From: Kordia jejudonensis | Lineage (GTDB): Bacteria > Bacteroidota > Bacteroidia > Flavobacteriales > Flavobacteriaceae | NCBI RefSeq assembly: GCF_001005315.1 | Contig: NZ_LBMG01000021.1 | Coordinates: 49,752 to 113,751 of the forward strand | Direction: 5' to 3' | Length of the DNA: 64,000 nucleotides | Part shown: piece by piece, positions 24,735 to 31,986 of the stretch | Position numbering within the stretch: the first letter of the stretch is position 1 | How the letters are laid out: each line of letters begins with the position of its first letter | The notes under the pieces: model-generated | Told to the model about the DNA's origin: nothing | Seen by the model: the letters and a program-made list of their open reading frames with translations, nothing else | The model's database searches: none | Position numbers and translations under genes: made by a program

Positions 24735-25496
24735 TTACACGCCTCTTTTATCTCCATAAATATGCACGTGCAAACGATCTGTGTAGTTAAATTGATAGTT
24801 TTTACAGATTTCTATCAGCCATTGTTGCTTTTTTTGTAATGCTTCTGGATTGGTGCCTTCGGGCATTAAGTATACTTTTTGATTGGGAATGTTGTAGGTT
24901 TCGCAAATTGTTAACACTTCCGTGAGATCGTCCTCAGAGGCAATAACAAACTTAAAAACTGCTTTTTCATTGGTAGAAAAGTACTGATAAACAGCTGGTT
25001 TTTCACGCAATTTCTTCGGATTGTTAGAGTTTGCCAATTTTGGCGATACATTATATTGATCTATCAATGATTCAAAAGTTGCATCGGGTAAAAGCGTTCC
25101 GTTGGTTTCAATCTCGAAGAAATAATCAGCTGCTTTGGTGTTGAAAAACTCCATCAAACTTGATAATTCTTCTAATTGCATCATCGGTTCGCCACCAGTC
25201 AATACAATGTTTTTACAACCGCTTTTTACAACTTCATTATATATTTCTTCTGGCGTAAGCGACACGATCATTTCATCCATTTTGTACTTTTTATATTCAG
25301 GATCGGCGTCTTTTACATGTGCAAAACGTGTTTTTTCCCAATTCCAAGTATAATCTGTATCACACCAAATACAATGCAAATTGCAAAGCGATGTTCGGAT
25401 AAACACACTTGGTTGTCCTATGTTTTTTCCTTCTCCTTGTATGGAATGAAAAATTTCAGGCTTTCCGTCAAGATTTGCAATTTTCAATTTCGTCAT
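24735..25496 (-). CDS. queE: 7-carboxy-7-deazaguanine synthase (QueE)
   Basis: About 253 residues. Radical SAM enzyme converting 6-carboxytetrahydropterin to 7-carboxy-7-deazaguanine in queuosine synthesis. The cluster motif CNLHCIWC (Cys38, Cys42, Cys45) follows SIQGEG and FIRTSL, and GGEPMMQ fits the SAM-binding motif. The start at MTKLKIANLDG is chosen over an in-frame Met 14 codons upstream. Divergently transcribed from the HMG-CoA reductase operon. No other queuosine genes are in the window. Confidence 0.94.
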   Translation of the reverse strand: MTKLKIANLDGKPEIFHSIQGEGKNIGQPSVFIRTSLCNLHCIWCDTDYTWNWEKTRFAHVKDADPEYKKYKMDEMIVSLTPEEIYNEVVKSGCKNIVLTGGEPMMQLEELSSLMEFFNTKAADYFFEIETNGTLLPDATFESLIDQYNVSPKLANSNNPKKLREKPAVYQYFSTNEKAVFKFVIASEDDLTEVLTICETYNIPNQKVYLMPEGTNPEALQKKQQWLIEICKNYQFNYTDRLHVHIYGDKRGV

Positions 25497-25587
25497 AAAA
25501 TGATGCTTCAAAATAGGTAACAAAATTAAAGTATTCATAGCTGAGTGACAAAACTATATGGAACGGAATGGTAATTTAGTTGGTTTT

Positions 25588-25653
25588 TGTGATTATCGCA
25601 AAAATTATATTGTCAGTTTGCATTGTTTGCTAATATTGATGTGATTATTGCAA
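25588..25653 (+). promoter_or_regulatory. pair of 14-bp direct repeats upstream of the HMGR operon
   Basis: TGTGATTATCGCAA at 25588-25601 and TGTGATTATTGCAA at 25640-25653 differ in one base and are 52 bases apart, about five helical turns. The second copy ends 31 bases before the start codon of the HMGR fusion gene. Possible operator; the reader is unknown. Confidence 0.4.
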
Positions 25654-25684
25654 TAGTTTTGAGTTGTACTTAAAATTCGAAATT

Positions 25685-27994
25685 ATGGAAATACCGATTA
25701 TACCAGGAAGAGGACTTGTGACAAACACCGCGACCAATATGCGTTTGGATTTTTTAGAAACAAACAATATAAAGACGAATTTGATTTCTGATGCCAGATT
25801 GGATGTGCAAGAGATTCGAAACAATATTGAGTCGTATATTGGAAGCACTGAAATTCCGTTGGGAATTGTGGGTCCACTACTTTTTAATGACAATGAAACG
25901 CAAGAATTAACCTATTGTTCGGCAGGAACTCTAGAAGGCGCTTTGATTGCGAGTATGAATCGTGGCGCAAAAGTAATTAGCAAGAGCAATGGTTTTTCTG
26001 CGGAAGTAAAATGGCAAAAAATGACGCGTTCGCCCATGTTTATTTTTGAAACAATTAATGAAGCAACATTATTTAAACAGTATACAAAAAAGTCATTTTC
26101 TAAGATAAAGGAAGCCGCTGAATTACATTCCAATCATGGAAAACTAGTTGAAATTGAAAGCATTCAACAAAATGAAGTAGTACATTTAAAATTTGTGTAT
26201 CACACAGGAGATGCATCTGGGCAAAACATGACAACAACTTGCACATGGCACGCGATGTTATACATTGTGGAAGCTTTTAAAAATGCTACAAATATTGTCC
26301 CTTCCGATTTTGTAATTGAAGGAAATGGTGCGTCTGATAAAAAAGTATCGCAATATAATATTGACGCAGGAAGAGGAATTCATGTCGTCGCCGAATGTAC
26401 TATTCCAGAAGAAGTTATTACGAAAGTGTTACGAACGACTTCTGACAAGTTGATGAATTGTTTTCATCCTTCCAAAAAGCTTGCTGAAAAAGACGGAATG
26501 GTTGGTTATAATATAAATGTCGCCAATGCGATTGCGGCAATTTTTGTAGCTACAGGACAAGATTTGGCATCAATTCACGAATCAAGTATTGGAATATTAC
26601 ATTTAGAACAAAAAAAAGGTGGTTTGTACATGCAACTTACCTTGCCAAACTTAGTCATTGGAAGTGTTGGTGGCGGAACTTCGCTGCCCAAACAATCGGA
26701 AGCTTTACAAATAATGGATTGTCATGGAAGCGGAAAAGTAAACCGATTTGCCAAATTGATCGCGGGTTTTGCGCTAGGTTTAGAAATTTCAACCTATGCA
26801 GCAATTGTAAGTGGTGAGTTTGCAAAAGCACATGAAAAACTAGGAAGAAACAAACCTGTAAAATGGTTGTTGAAATCTGAAATTACGCCCAATTTTGTGC
26901 AAGCCAGTTTGAATGGTTTCTTTACTGATAAAAATATTCAGCATATAAAATCGAAGGATAATCATGTATTAGAAAATGGAATTTTGACCAATATTGCTTC
27001 AAAAGTCAATAAAAAAATCATTGGATTTATCCCTTTTCAAGTGGCGTATCAACAACAAAATGGGCAATCTGAAACGAAAGATATCGTGATCAAGTCAAAA
27101 GCTTTAGATGTTGATGTCATTAAAGGTTTGCATACGATTGCCGCTTCTATAAATCCTGAACTTTCAGATTTATTGCGAAAGTCAAAACGAAATTTAGAAT
27201 ATCATAAATGTCATCTCAAAGAAATTGAATTGTATGAATATTTAAATAAAAGCGGATTTGGTCACATGCCGAAATATTATGGAAAACATGTAGATTCTAC
27301 ACGAGAGATTTACATGTTGATTCAAGAATTTTTAGCAGTGGACGAAATGAAGTTTATGGATTCTGAAAATCATCCTGAATATTGGAAACCTGCCATTATT
27401 TGTTCTGTTATTAGAAAAATTACTGAATTTCATCAAAGTGCAGTTATTACAGATTTTACGCATGTACAAGCATTCAAACCATGGAAATCTAAGGATTTGT
27501 ATAGAAAACTGATGCAAATTTTAATCACAGAATGTGCAACAACAAAACAAAAACGCATGCTAAATTCGTTGCTTGATACTATTGACGATTTGGAAAGCGA
27601 AGCAATGGCTTTGAATATTGAAAAAACAATTATTCACAACGATTTCAATCCAAGAAACATTGCAATTAAAAACGATGATTCTCCAATTATATACGATTGG
27701 GAATTGGCAGTAATCGACATTCCACAAAGAGATATTGTTGAGTTTTTGAGCTTCGTATTGCGTCCAAGTTTTACAAAAGATGAATTTTTCTTTTATCTAA
27801 AAGTACATTTTCAATTATATGAAACTGCCGATTGGGAAAATTGGTTAAAAGCCTATACATATGCACTAAAAGTATACATTATTACCAGACTTTCATTTTA
27901 TGAAGTTTCAGGAATATTGGTTAGCTATACTTTTTCAAAACGTGTGTTAGATACGGCACTTTCGATGTTAACTTATTTGACAGATGATGCATAG
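25685..27994 (+). CDS. class I HMG-CoA reductase fused to an APH/choline-kinase-like phosphotransferase
   Basis: 769 residues. Residues about 10-400 are a class I HMG-CoA reductase: TLEGALIASMNRG (E84), TGDASGQNM (D176), SDKK (K219), GQD (D293), SVGGGTSLPKQ, and AHEKLGRN (H383). All four catalytic positions of the human enzyme (Glu559, Lys691, Asp767, His866) have counterparts. Residues about 490-769 are an aminoglycoside-phosphotransferase/choline-kinase fold, with catalytic loop HNDFNPRN (651-658, D653) and metal-binding D671 in IIYDWE. The fusion is unusual; most HMGRs lack a kinase domain. The start at MEIPIIPGRG is just inside the open frame. It overlaps the next gene by 11 bases. No other mevalonate-pathway gene is present in the window, so the primary mevalonate pathway is presumably encoded elsewhere. 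Confidence 0.9.
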   Translation: MEIPIIPGRGLVTNTATNMRLDFLETNNIKTNLISDARLDVQEIRNNIESYIGSTEIPLGIVGPLLFNDNETQELTYCSAGTLEGALIASMNRGAKVISKSNGFSAEVKWQKMTRSPMFIFETINEATLFKQYTKKSFSKIKEAAELHSNHGKLVEIESIQQNEVVHLKFVYHTGDASGQNMTTTCTWHAMLYIVEAFKNATNIVPSDFVIEGNGASDKKVSQYNIDAGRGIHVVAECTIPEEVITKVLRTTSDKLMNCFHPSKKLAEKDGMVGYNINVANAIAAIFVATGQDLASIHESSIGILHLEQKKGGLYMQLTLPNLVIGSVGGGTSLPKQSEALQIMDCHGSGKVNRFAKLIAGFALGLEISTYAAIVSGEFAKAHEKLGRNKPVKWLLKSEITPNFVQASLNGFFTDKNIQHIKSKDNHVLENGILTNIASKVNKKIIGFIPFQVAYQQQNGQSETKDIVIKSKALDVDVIKGLHTIAASINPELSDLLRKSKRNLEYHKCHLKEIELYEYLNKSGFGHMPKYYGKHVDSTREIYMLIQEFLAVDEMKFMDSENHPEYWKPAIICSVIRKITEFHQSAVITDFTHVQAFKPWKSKDLYRKLMQILITECATTKQKRMLNSLLDTIDDLESEAMALNIEKTIIHNDFNPRNIAIKNDDSPIIYDWELAVIDIPQRDIVEFLSFVLRPSFTKDEFFFYLKVHFQLYETADWENWLKAYTYALKVYIITRLSFYEVSGILVSYTFSKRVLDTALSMLTYLTDDA

Positions 27995-28502
27995 TTTTTT
28001 ACAACATATTGGCATCATATTACTGCCGTTGATTATTGCAAATGTCATGCATATGATTGTCATTAAGAAAGATGTATTTCAAGGATTGACACGTCCAATT
28101 TCAACAAAACTATTTGGCGCCAACAAAACGTGGAGAGGTTTTGTGTTTGTTCCATTTCTAAATGCGTTGCTGCTGTGTGTGCTAAATTTCATATTTACAT
28201 TTCAGTTGTCAAATGCCTTCTTTTTAGGATTCGTACTAGGATTGGCGTATATGTTTTTCGAATTGCCAAATTCATTCCTAAAGCGAAAATTAGGAATTCA
28301 ACCTGGAGCAAAAGCTGCTTCAAACACAATTTTATTTACAGTGTTAGACAAAACAGATTCTGCATTTGGCGTAAGTCTCACATATTTTTTACTAGGAAAC
28401 ATATCGTTTCAAAATGCAGTGTTACTTTTTGTGTGTAGCAGTTGTACACATATGATAATCAGTCAAATTCTAGTTCAATTTCAACTAAAAAAATCATTTT
28501 AA
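27984..28502 (+). CDS. CDP-archaeol synthase (CarS)-like membrane cytidylyltransferase
   Basis: 172 residues with four or five membrane helices. FGANKTWRGF at about 40-49 is the CarS/DUF46 signature, and KRKLGIQPGAK followed by LDKTDSAFG fits the second conserved block, with Lys where archaeal enzymes usually have Gln (DQxD). Archaeal CarS transfers CMP from CTP to digeranylgeranylglyceryl phosphate; relatives act on other lipid phosphates. Start at ATG 27984, or the adjacent ATG 27987. It overlaps the HMGR fusion upstream and precedes a CDP-alcohol transferase, the natural next step. The substrate is inferred only in general terms. Confidence 0.82.
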   Translation: MMHSFLQHIGIILLPLIIANVMHMIVIKKDVFQGLTRPISTKLFGANKTWRGFVFVPFLNALLLCVLNFIFTFQLSNAFFLGFVLGLAYMFFELPNSFLKRKLGIQPGAKAASNTILFTVLDKTDSAFGVSLTYFLLGNISFQNAVLLFVCSSCTHMIISQILVQFQLKKSF

Positions 28503-28513
28503 ACTTTCAACAT

Positions 28514-29107
28514 ATGAAAAAAGAAAATATATACAACGTTCCTAATTTTTTAAGCTTTTACCGATTGCTCACATTTCCGCTAATTCTGTGGTTTATTTAT
28601 GCAGGAAACGAACATTTATTTGCCATATTTTTATGTATAAATCTGGTAACAGACATTTTAGACGGATTGATTGCGCGTACATTTAACCTAAAAACCAAGT
28701 TTGGCGCTAAGTTAGATTCATTGGCAGACAACGGAATGTTTATCGCGGCTTTTATCGGAATCTTTGCTTTCAAATTTGACGAAATGGAAGCATCTATCTG
28801 GTTGCTTTGGTTGTTTTTCGGATTCTTCATTACTGGTTTGGCAATTTCCCTGATAAAATTTAGGCAATATCCAAGTTTACATTTGTACACGACAAAAGTT
28901 GGCGGCTACGTTCAAGGAATTTTTATTTTCATACTATTTGCATGGAATTACGCTGAACCTTTATTTTTTGCTGCGATGATTGTTGGATACATTTCTCACA
29001 TAGAAGAAATCATCATATTAATAATTTCAAAAGAAATGAAAACAGACGCGAAAGGATTGTATTGGATTTTGAAAGAAAGAAAACAATTGAAACATCAACT
29101 CCCTTAA
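28514..29107 (+). CDS. CDP-alcohol phosphatidyltransferase family protein
   Basis: About 197 residues with six membrane helices. The family motif D-x2-D-G-x2-A-R-x8-G-x3-D-x3-D is complete: DILDGLIAR followed by FGAKLDSLAD, giving the metal-binding Asp residues and the catalytic Asp. Such enzymes displace CMP from a CDP-linked lipid with an alcohol (serine, glycerol phosphate, inositol phosphate and others). The start at MKKENIYNVPNFLS is chosen because NVPNxLS is the usual N-terminus. It lies 11 bases after the CarS-like gene, so it probably uses that enzyme's CDP-activated product. Confidence 0.9.
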   Translation: MKKENIYNVPNFLSFYRLLTFPLILWFIYAGNEHLFAIFLCINLVTDILDGLIARTFNLKTKFGAKLDSLADNGMFIAAFIGIFAFKFDEMEASIWLLWLFFGFFITGLAISLIKFRQYPSLHLYTTKVGGYVQGIFIFILFAWNYAEPLFFAAMIVGYISHIEEIIILIISKEMKTDAKGLYWILKERKQLKHQLP

Positions 29108-29112
29108 ATCGT

Positions 29113-29523
29113 ATGAATTTTGATTTTTACAAACAACCTGAAACTGTTCGGGTGTTATTGATTGCTGCAGTTGGTATGATTTTAGGATTGCTAACCTATG
29201 AAATTATGTACTATTTGAATCCTTTTTCGCCAAGAGCTACCATAAGTTGGACAATTACTTTTCTGATTGGAATCGTAAGACAGCATGCATTGCACAGATA
29301 TTTTACGTTTCAGCACAAAGCATCGTATGTCAAAAGTTTGAGTCGCGCCTCTTTTGTAGATGTAAGTGCGTTGTTTTTTAGCACAGGATTCAACTGGTTT
29401 TTATCCGAAGTTTTAATGATACATCACAGAATTGTTTGGGTTTGTTGTTTGTTGTCAACAGGATTAATTAGTTTGCTATTTCTTAAAAAATATATATTTA
29501 GAACTGCTGTAGATACTCCATAA
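29113..29523 (+). CDS. GtrA-like membrane protein
   Basis: About 136 residues with four predicted membrane helices. The segment RQHALHRYFTFQHK between helices 2 and 3 is the GtrA-type motif (family usual N-x-HRxFTF), here with Gln-His in place of Asn. GtrA proteins are thought to flip polyprenyl-linked sugars or act with membrane glycosyltransferases. The gene starts 5 bases after the CDP-alcohol transferase stop and closes the operon. The start at MNFDFYKQ is preferred over a frame extension inside the upstream gene. Confidence 0.75.
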   Translation: MNFDFYKQPETVRVLLIAAVGMILGLLTYEIMYYLNPFSPRATISWTITFLIGIVRQHALHRYFTFQHKASYVKSLSRASFVDVSALFFSTGFNWFLSEVLMIHHRIVWVCCLLSTGLISLLFLKKYIFRTAVDTP

Positions 29524-29526
29524 AAT

Positions 29527-29563
29527 TTGTCCGATTTTTTCATCAAAAGAAGATTTCGGACAT
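29527..29563 (+). promoter_or_regulatory. 37-bp imperfect dyad element, copy B
   Basis: TTGTCCGATTTTTTC and GAAGATTTCGGACAT at the two ends. Eleven of 15 positions pair as an inverted repeat. It stands between the HMGR operon and the AraC-type regulator, 162 bases before the latter's start. Confidence 0.6.
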
Positions 29564-29725
29564 TAAATTTTACTAAAAAAACAAAATTTAATGGTTAGTT
29601 TCAACGAGACATAATTTTGTAATGTAGTGATGTGAAACATGATTCCCTTTTTTATAGCATCAAATAAAACTCAATTTTTTTTCAATTATAGTTTGAGTTT
29701 CCTACATTCACAATAAATAAAATGA

Positions 29726-30841
29726 ATGGGTTCCAATTTTTTTAATTTTTTATTGATTGCAGGAGCGATTCAAGGATTTATCTTTAATGGTGTTACGTTA
29801 TTGTCACAAAAAAAGATAGATAAGGTTATTATATATCTGAATCTTACCGTTTTTTTCTTATCGTTAAACAATCTTCAAGCGTGGCTAATTGCCAAAGAGT
29901 TTCGATTTGATATGTTCTTTCTGCGACAGTTTTTAGTGCCTTGGTATATGTTTATCATGCCCATGTTTTACATGTTTTTAATTCATTATTTAAAAATTCA
30001 AGAACGTGTAAAAGGTTTTTTACATATTGCAATAACTCTTTTTGTCATAGAATTGATAGCGCGGACTTTTTTTATCATAAATGCTACAGAAAATGATGTT
30101 TTAGCCATAAAACAATATACATCTATTGAAGAAATTGCAAACGCTACCTTTGCTATTGTACTCTTTGTAAAATGTCTTCGAATTGTATTTAAACAGAGTA
30201 AACTCCTAGATTTTATTGCGAATTACGATGATATCAAATGGTTGAAACGTTTTTTAATTCTTGGCGGATTTGTCATCACGTTTTGGATCATTGCTATTGT
30301 TTTGAATAATTATTTTAATGATTTACGCGCGTATTATCCGCTTCGTTTGGCAACTTCAATATTGTTGTATTGGATTGGTTATCAAGGATTTTTTAGATAT
30401 ACATTGGTAAATGATCGTATTTTATTGCGAGGAAAATTAGCAGAACTAAAACCTGAAACAACACAAAAAGAAGTGCCGCAAACAGACAGCAATTTGTCTG
30501 AAAAACACCAACAATCATTTTCAACGATTGCAGCGTATATTGTAAATGAACAACGATTTTTAGATACTTCTTTGAGTTTAGAACAACTTTCGGACGAATT
30601 GAATATTAGTGCTGGACATTTGTCAAAATTGATCAATAGTTACAGTGATTATAACTTTTCGGATTATATCAATTCGTTACGCATCGCGCAAGCAAAGGCA
30701 TTGTTAAAAGATGATAATTTTGATAATTATACCGTTGTTGCGATTGGATTGGAATGTGGATTTAACTCGCGTTCTACCTTTTATACAGCATTTAAAAAAT
30801 TTACCGATCAAACACCTTCCGAATATCGTAAAGCACATTAA
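29726..30841 (+). CDS. membrane-anchored AraC-family transcriptional regulator
   Basis: 371 residues. The N-terminal 220 residues contain about seven hydrophobic helices (for example FLLIAGAIQGFIFNGVTLL, FLVPWYMFIMPMFYMFLIHY). A polar linker follows, then a C-terminal AraC DNA-binding domain at about 265-369 with both HTH units: LSLEQLSDELNISAGHLSKLI, and VAIGLECGFNSRSTFYTAFKKF. This membrane-AraC architecture is common in Flavobacteriaceae. The ligand is unknown. Copies of the 37-bp dyad before and after the gene make it the best local candidate to bind that element, possibly with autoregulation. Confidence 0.88.
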   Translation: MGSNFFNFLLIAGAIQGFIFNGVTLLSQKKIDKVIIYLNLTVFFLSLNNLQAWLIAKEFRFDMFFLRQFLVPWYMFIMPMFYMFLIHYLKIQERVKGFLHIAITLFVIELIARTFFIINATENDVLAIKQYTSIEEIANATFAIVLFVKCLRIVFKQSKLLDFIANYDDIKWLKRFLILGGFVITFWIIAIVLNNYFNDLRAYYPLRLATSILLYWIGYQGFFRYTLVNDRILLRGKLAELKPETTQKEVPQTDSNLSEKHQQSFSTIAAYIVNEQRFLDTSLSLEQLSDELNISAGHLSKLINSYSDYNFSDYINSLRIAQAKALLKDDNFDNYTVVAIGLECGFNSRSTFYTAFKKFTDQTPSEYRKAH

Positions 30842-30842
30842 T

Positions 30843-30879
30843 TTGTCTTAAATTTTCATTCGATGAAGATTTAGGACAT
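30843..30879 (+). promoter_or_regulatory. 37-bp imperfect dyad element, copy C
   Basis: TTGTCTTAAATTTTCAT at the left and GAAGATTTAGGACAT at the right, in the same register as copies A, B and D. It begins right after the AraC regulator stop codon and is one of two copies in the spacer before the SDR gene. Confidence 0.5.
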
Positions 30880-31043
30880 GCTACAACTTTATATTTTTTC
30901 ATAGCATTACATGTCTTTTTTTCTTTAAAAATGCACGAATTACGATGGCAATTTTTTCTGTAAAGAGTAGTAAATACAGATTGTTCAAGTGCTTTTACTT
31001 TTTATATTCCAATTCTTATTTCATCTATAGAACTATTAAAAAT

Positions 31044-31080
31044 ACATCCGAATAATTCTGTCGGTTACTATTTCGGATAT
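31044..31080 (+). promoter_or_regulatory. 37-bp imperfect dyad element, copy D
   Basis: ACATCCGAATAATTC at the left and ATTTCGGATAT at the right, spaced as in the other copies. It ends 55 bases before the SDR start codon, the same distance as copy A before its gene. Confidence 0.5.
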
Positions 31081-31135
31081 CGAAATTGATAATCAAGGCT
31101 ACATTCGTTTCATAGAAATTTTAAAACCGTTTACT

Positions 31136-31924
31136 ATGAAAACCGTTAAGAAAACAGCCTTAGTTACGGGCGCTGCTTCTGGATTAGGATTTGAATTTGC
31201 AGTATTGTTGGCAAAAGACAACTACAACTTAATTTTAGTAGATATTGATGTGGAAAAATTAGGAATTGCAATGACAAGTATTAGAATGATTTCAGATGTG
31301 CGCATCAAAGTTATTATTAAAGATTTATGTGAAATGAGCAGTAGCGAGGAAATTATGATGGAAATAGGAAATACACCGATTGATGTTTTGATTAATAATG
31401 CTGGATTTGGACTTTTTGGTAAATTTTCAAATACCAATTGGGAACGCGAATCTCAAATGTTGCAATTGCATGTGTATACCACTACGTATTTAACAAAGTT
31501 ACTCTTGAAACAAATGCAGAAAAGAGGAAGCGGTAAAATATTGAATGTTTCCAGTTTGGCAGCATTTCAACCTGGACCTTTAATGTCTTTATACTATGCT
31601 AGCAAAGCGTATATTTTATCATTTTCTGAAGCTATTGCCAATGAATTAAAAGGTACAGGAATTACGGTAACTGCTTTATGTCCTGGACAAACAAATACAG
31701 GATTTCAAAAAGTAGTCGCTGAAAGTTGTACTGAGAACACACTAAAATTTAATATGGCGTGTCCAAGAGCTGTGGCAAAATATGGATATGGCGCAATGCA
31801 ACAAGGGAAAACAGTTGCTATTCCTGGGCAATTGAATCGATTGTTATCAAATATTCCAAGATTCATTCCTAGACGCTTGGTGACTATGATTGTTAGGCGA
31901 TTGCAAGAAAGTAATCGGGAATAA
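31136..31924 (+). CDS. short-chain dehydrogenase/reductase (SDR) family oxidoreductase
   Basis: 262 residues, classical SDR. NAD(P)-binding TGAASGLG at 11-18, NNAG in the middle (VLINNAGFGLFG), catalytic Ser in NVSSLAAF, and YYASKAY as the YxxxK motif. The PGQTNTGF segment also fits classical members. The substrate cannot be told from sequence. It has its own promoter region with two dyad copies and a shared terminator with pnp. Confidence 0.9.
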   Translation: MKTVKKTALVTGAASGLGFEFAVLLAKDNYNLILVDIDVEKLGIAMTSIRMISDVRIKVIIKDLCEMSSSEEIMMEIGNTPIDVLINNAGFGLFGKFSNTNWERESQMLQLHVYTTTYLTKLLLKQMQKRGSGKILNVSSLAAFQPGPLMSLYYASKAYILSFSEAIANELKGTGITVTALCPGQTNTGFQKVVAESCTENTLKFNMACPRAVAKYGYGAMQQGKTVAIPGQLNRLLSNIPRFIPRRLVTMIVRRLQESNRE

Positions 31925-31935
31925 AATGAAGCAAA

Positions 31936-31968
31936 AAAACGCCCCGAAATTTCGAGGCGTTTTTTTAA
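31936..31968. terminator. bidirectional terminator between SDR and pnp
   Basis: AAAACGCCCCGAAA / TTTCGAGGCGTTTT with one mismatch, flanked by A and T runs on both sides. It serves the convergent SDR and pnp genes. Confidence 0.8.
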
Positions 31969-31986
31969 TATATATGATAAATTGAA

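Noticed and set aside
24735..25496. Radical SAM gene as a maturase for the GG-leader peptides
   Set aside because: It carries the QueE pattern (SIQGEG before CNLHCIWC) and has no SPASM or RRE domain, so a role in queuosine synthesis is far more likely.
26132..29523. HMGR operon as part of an ordinary mevalonate gene cluster
   Set aside because: No mevalonate kinase, phosphomevalonate kinase, HMG-CoA synthase or prenyl synthase is present; the neighbours are CDP-lipid enzymes.
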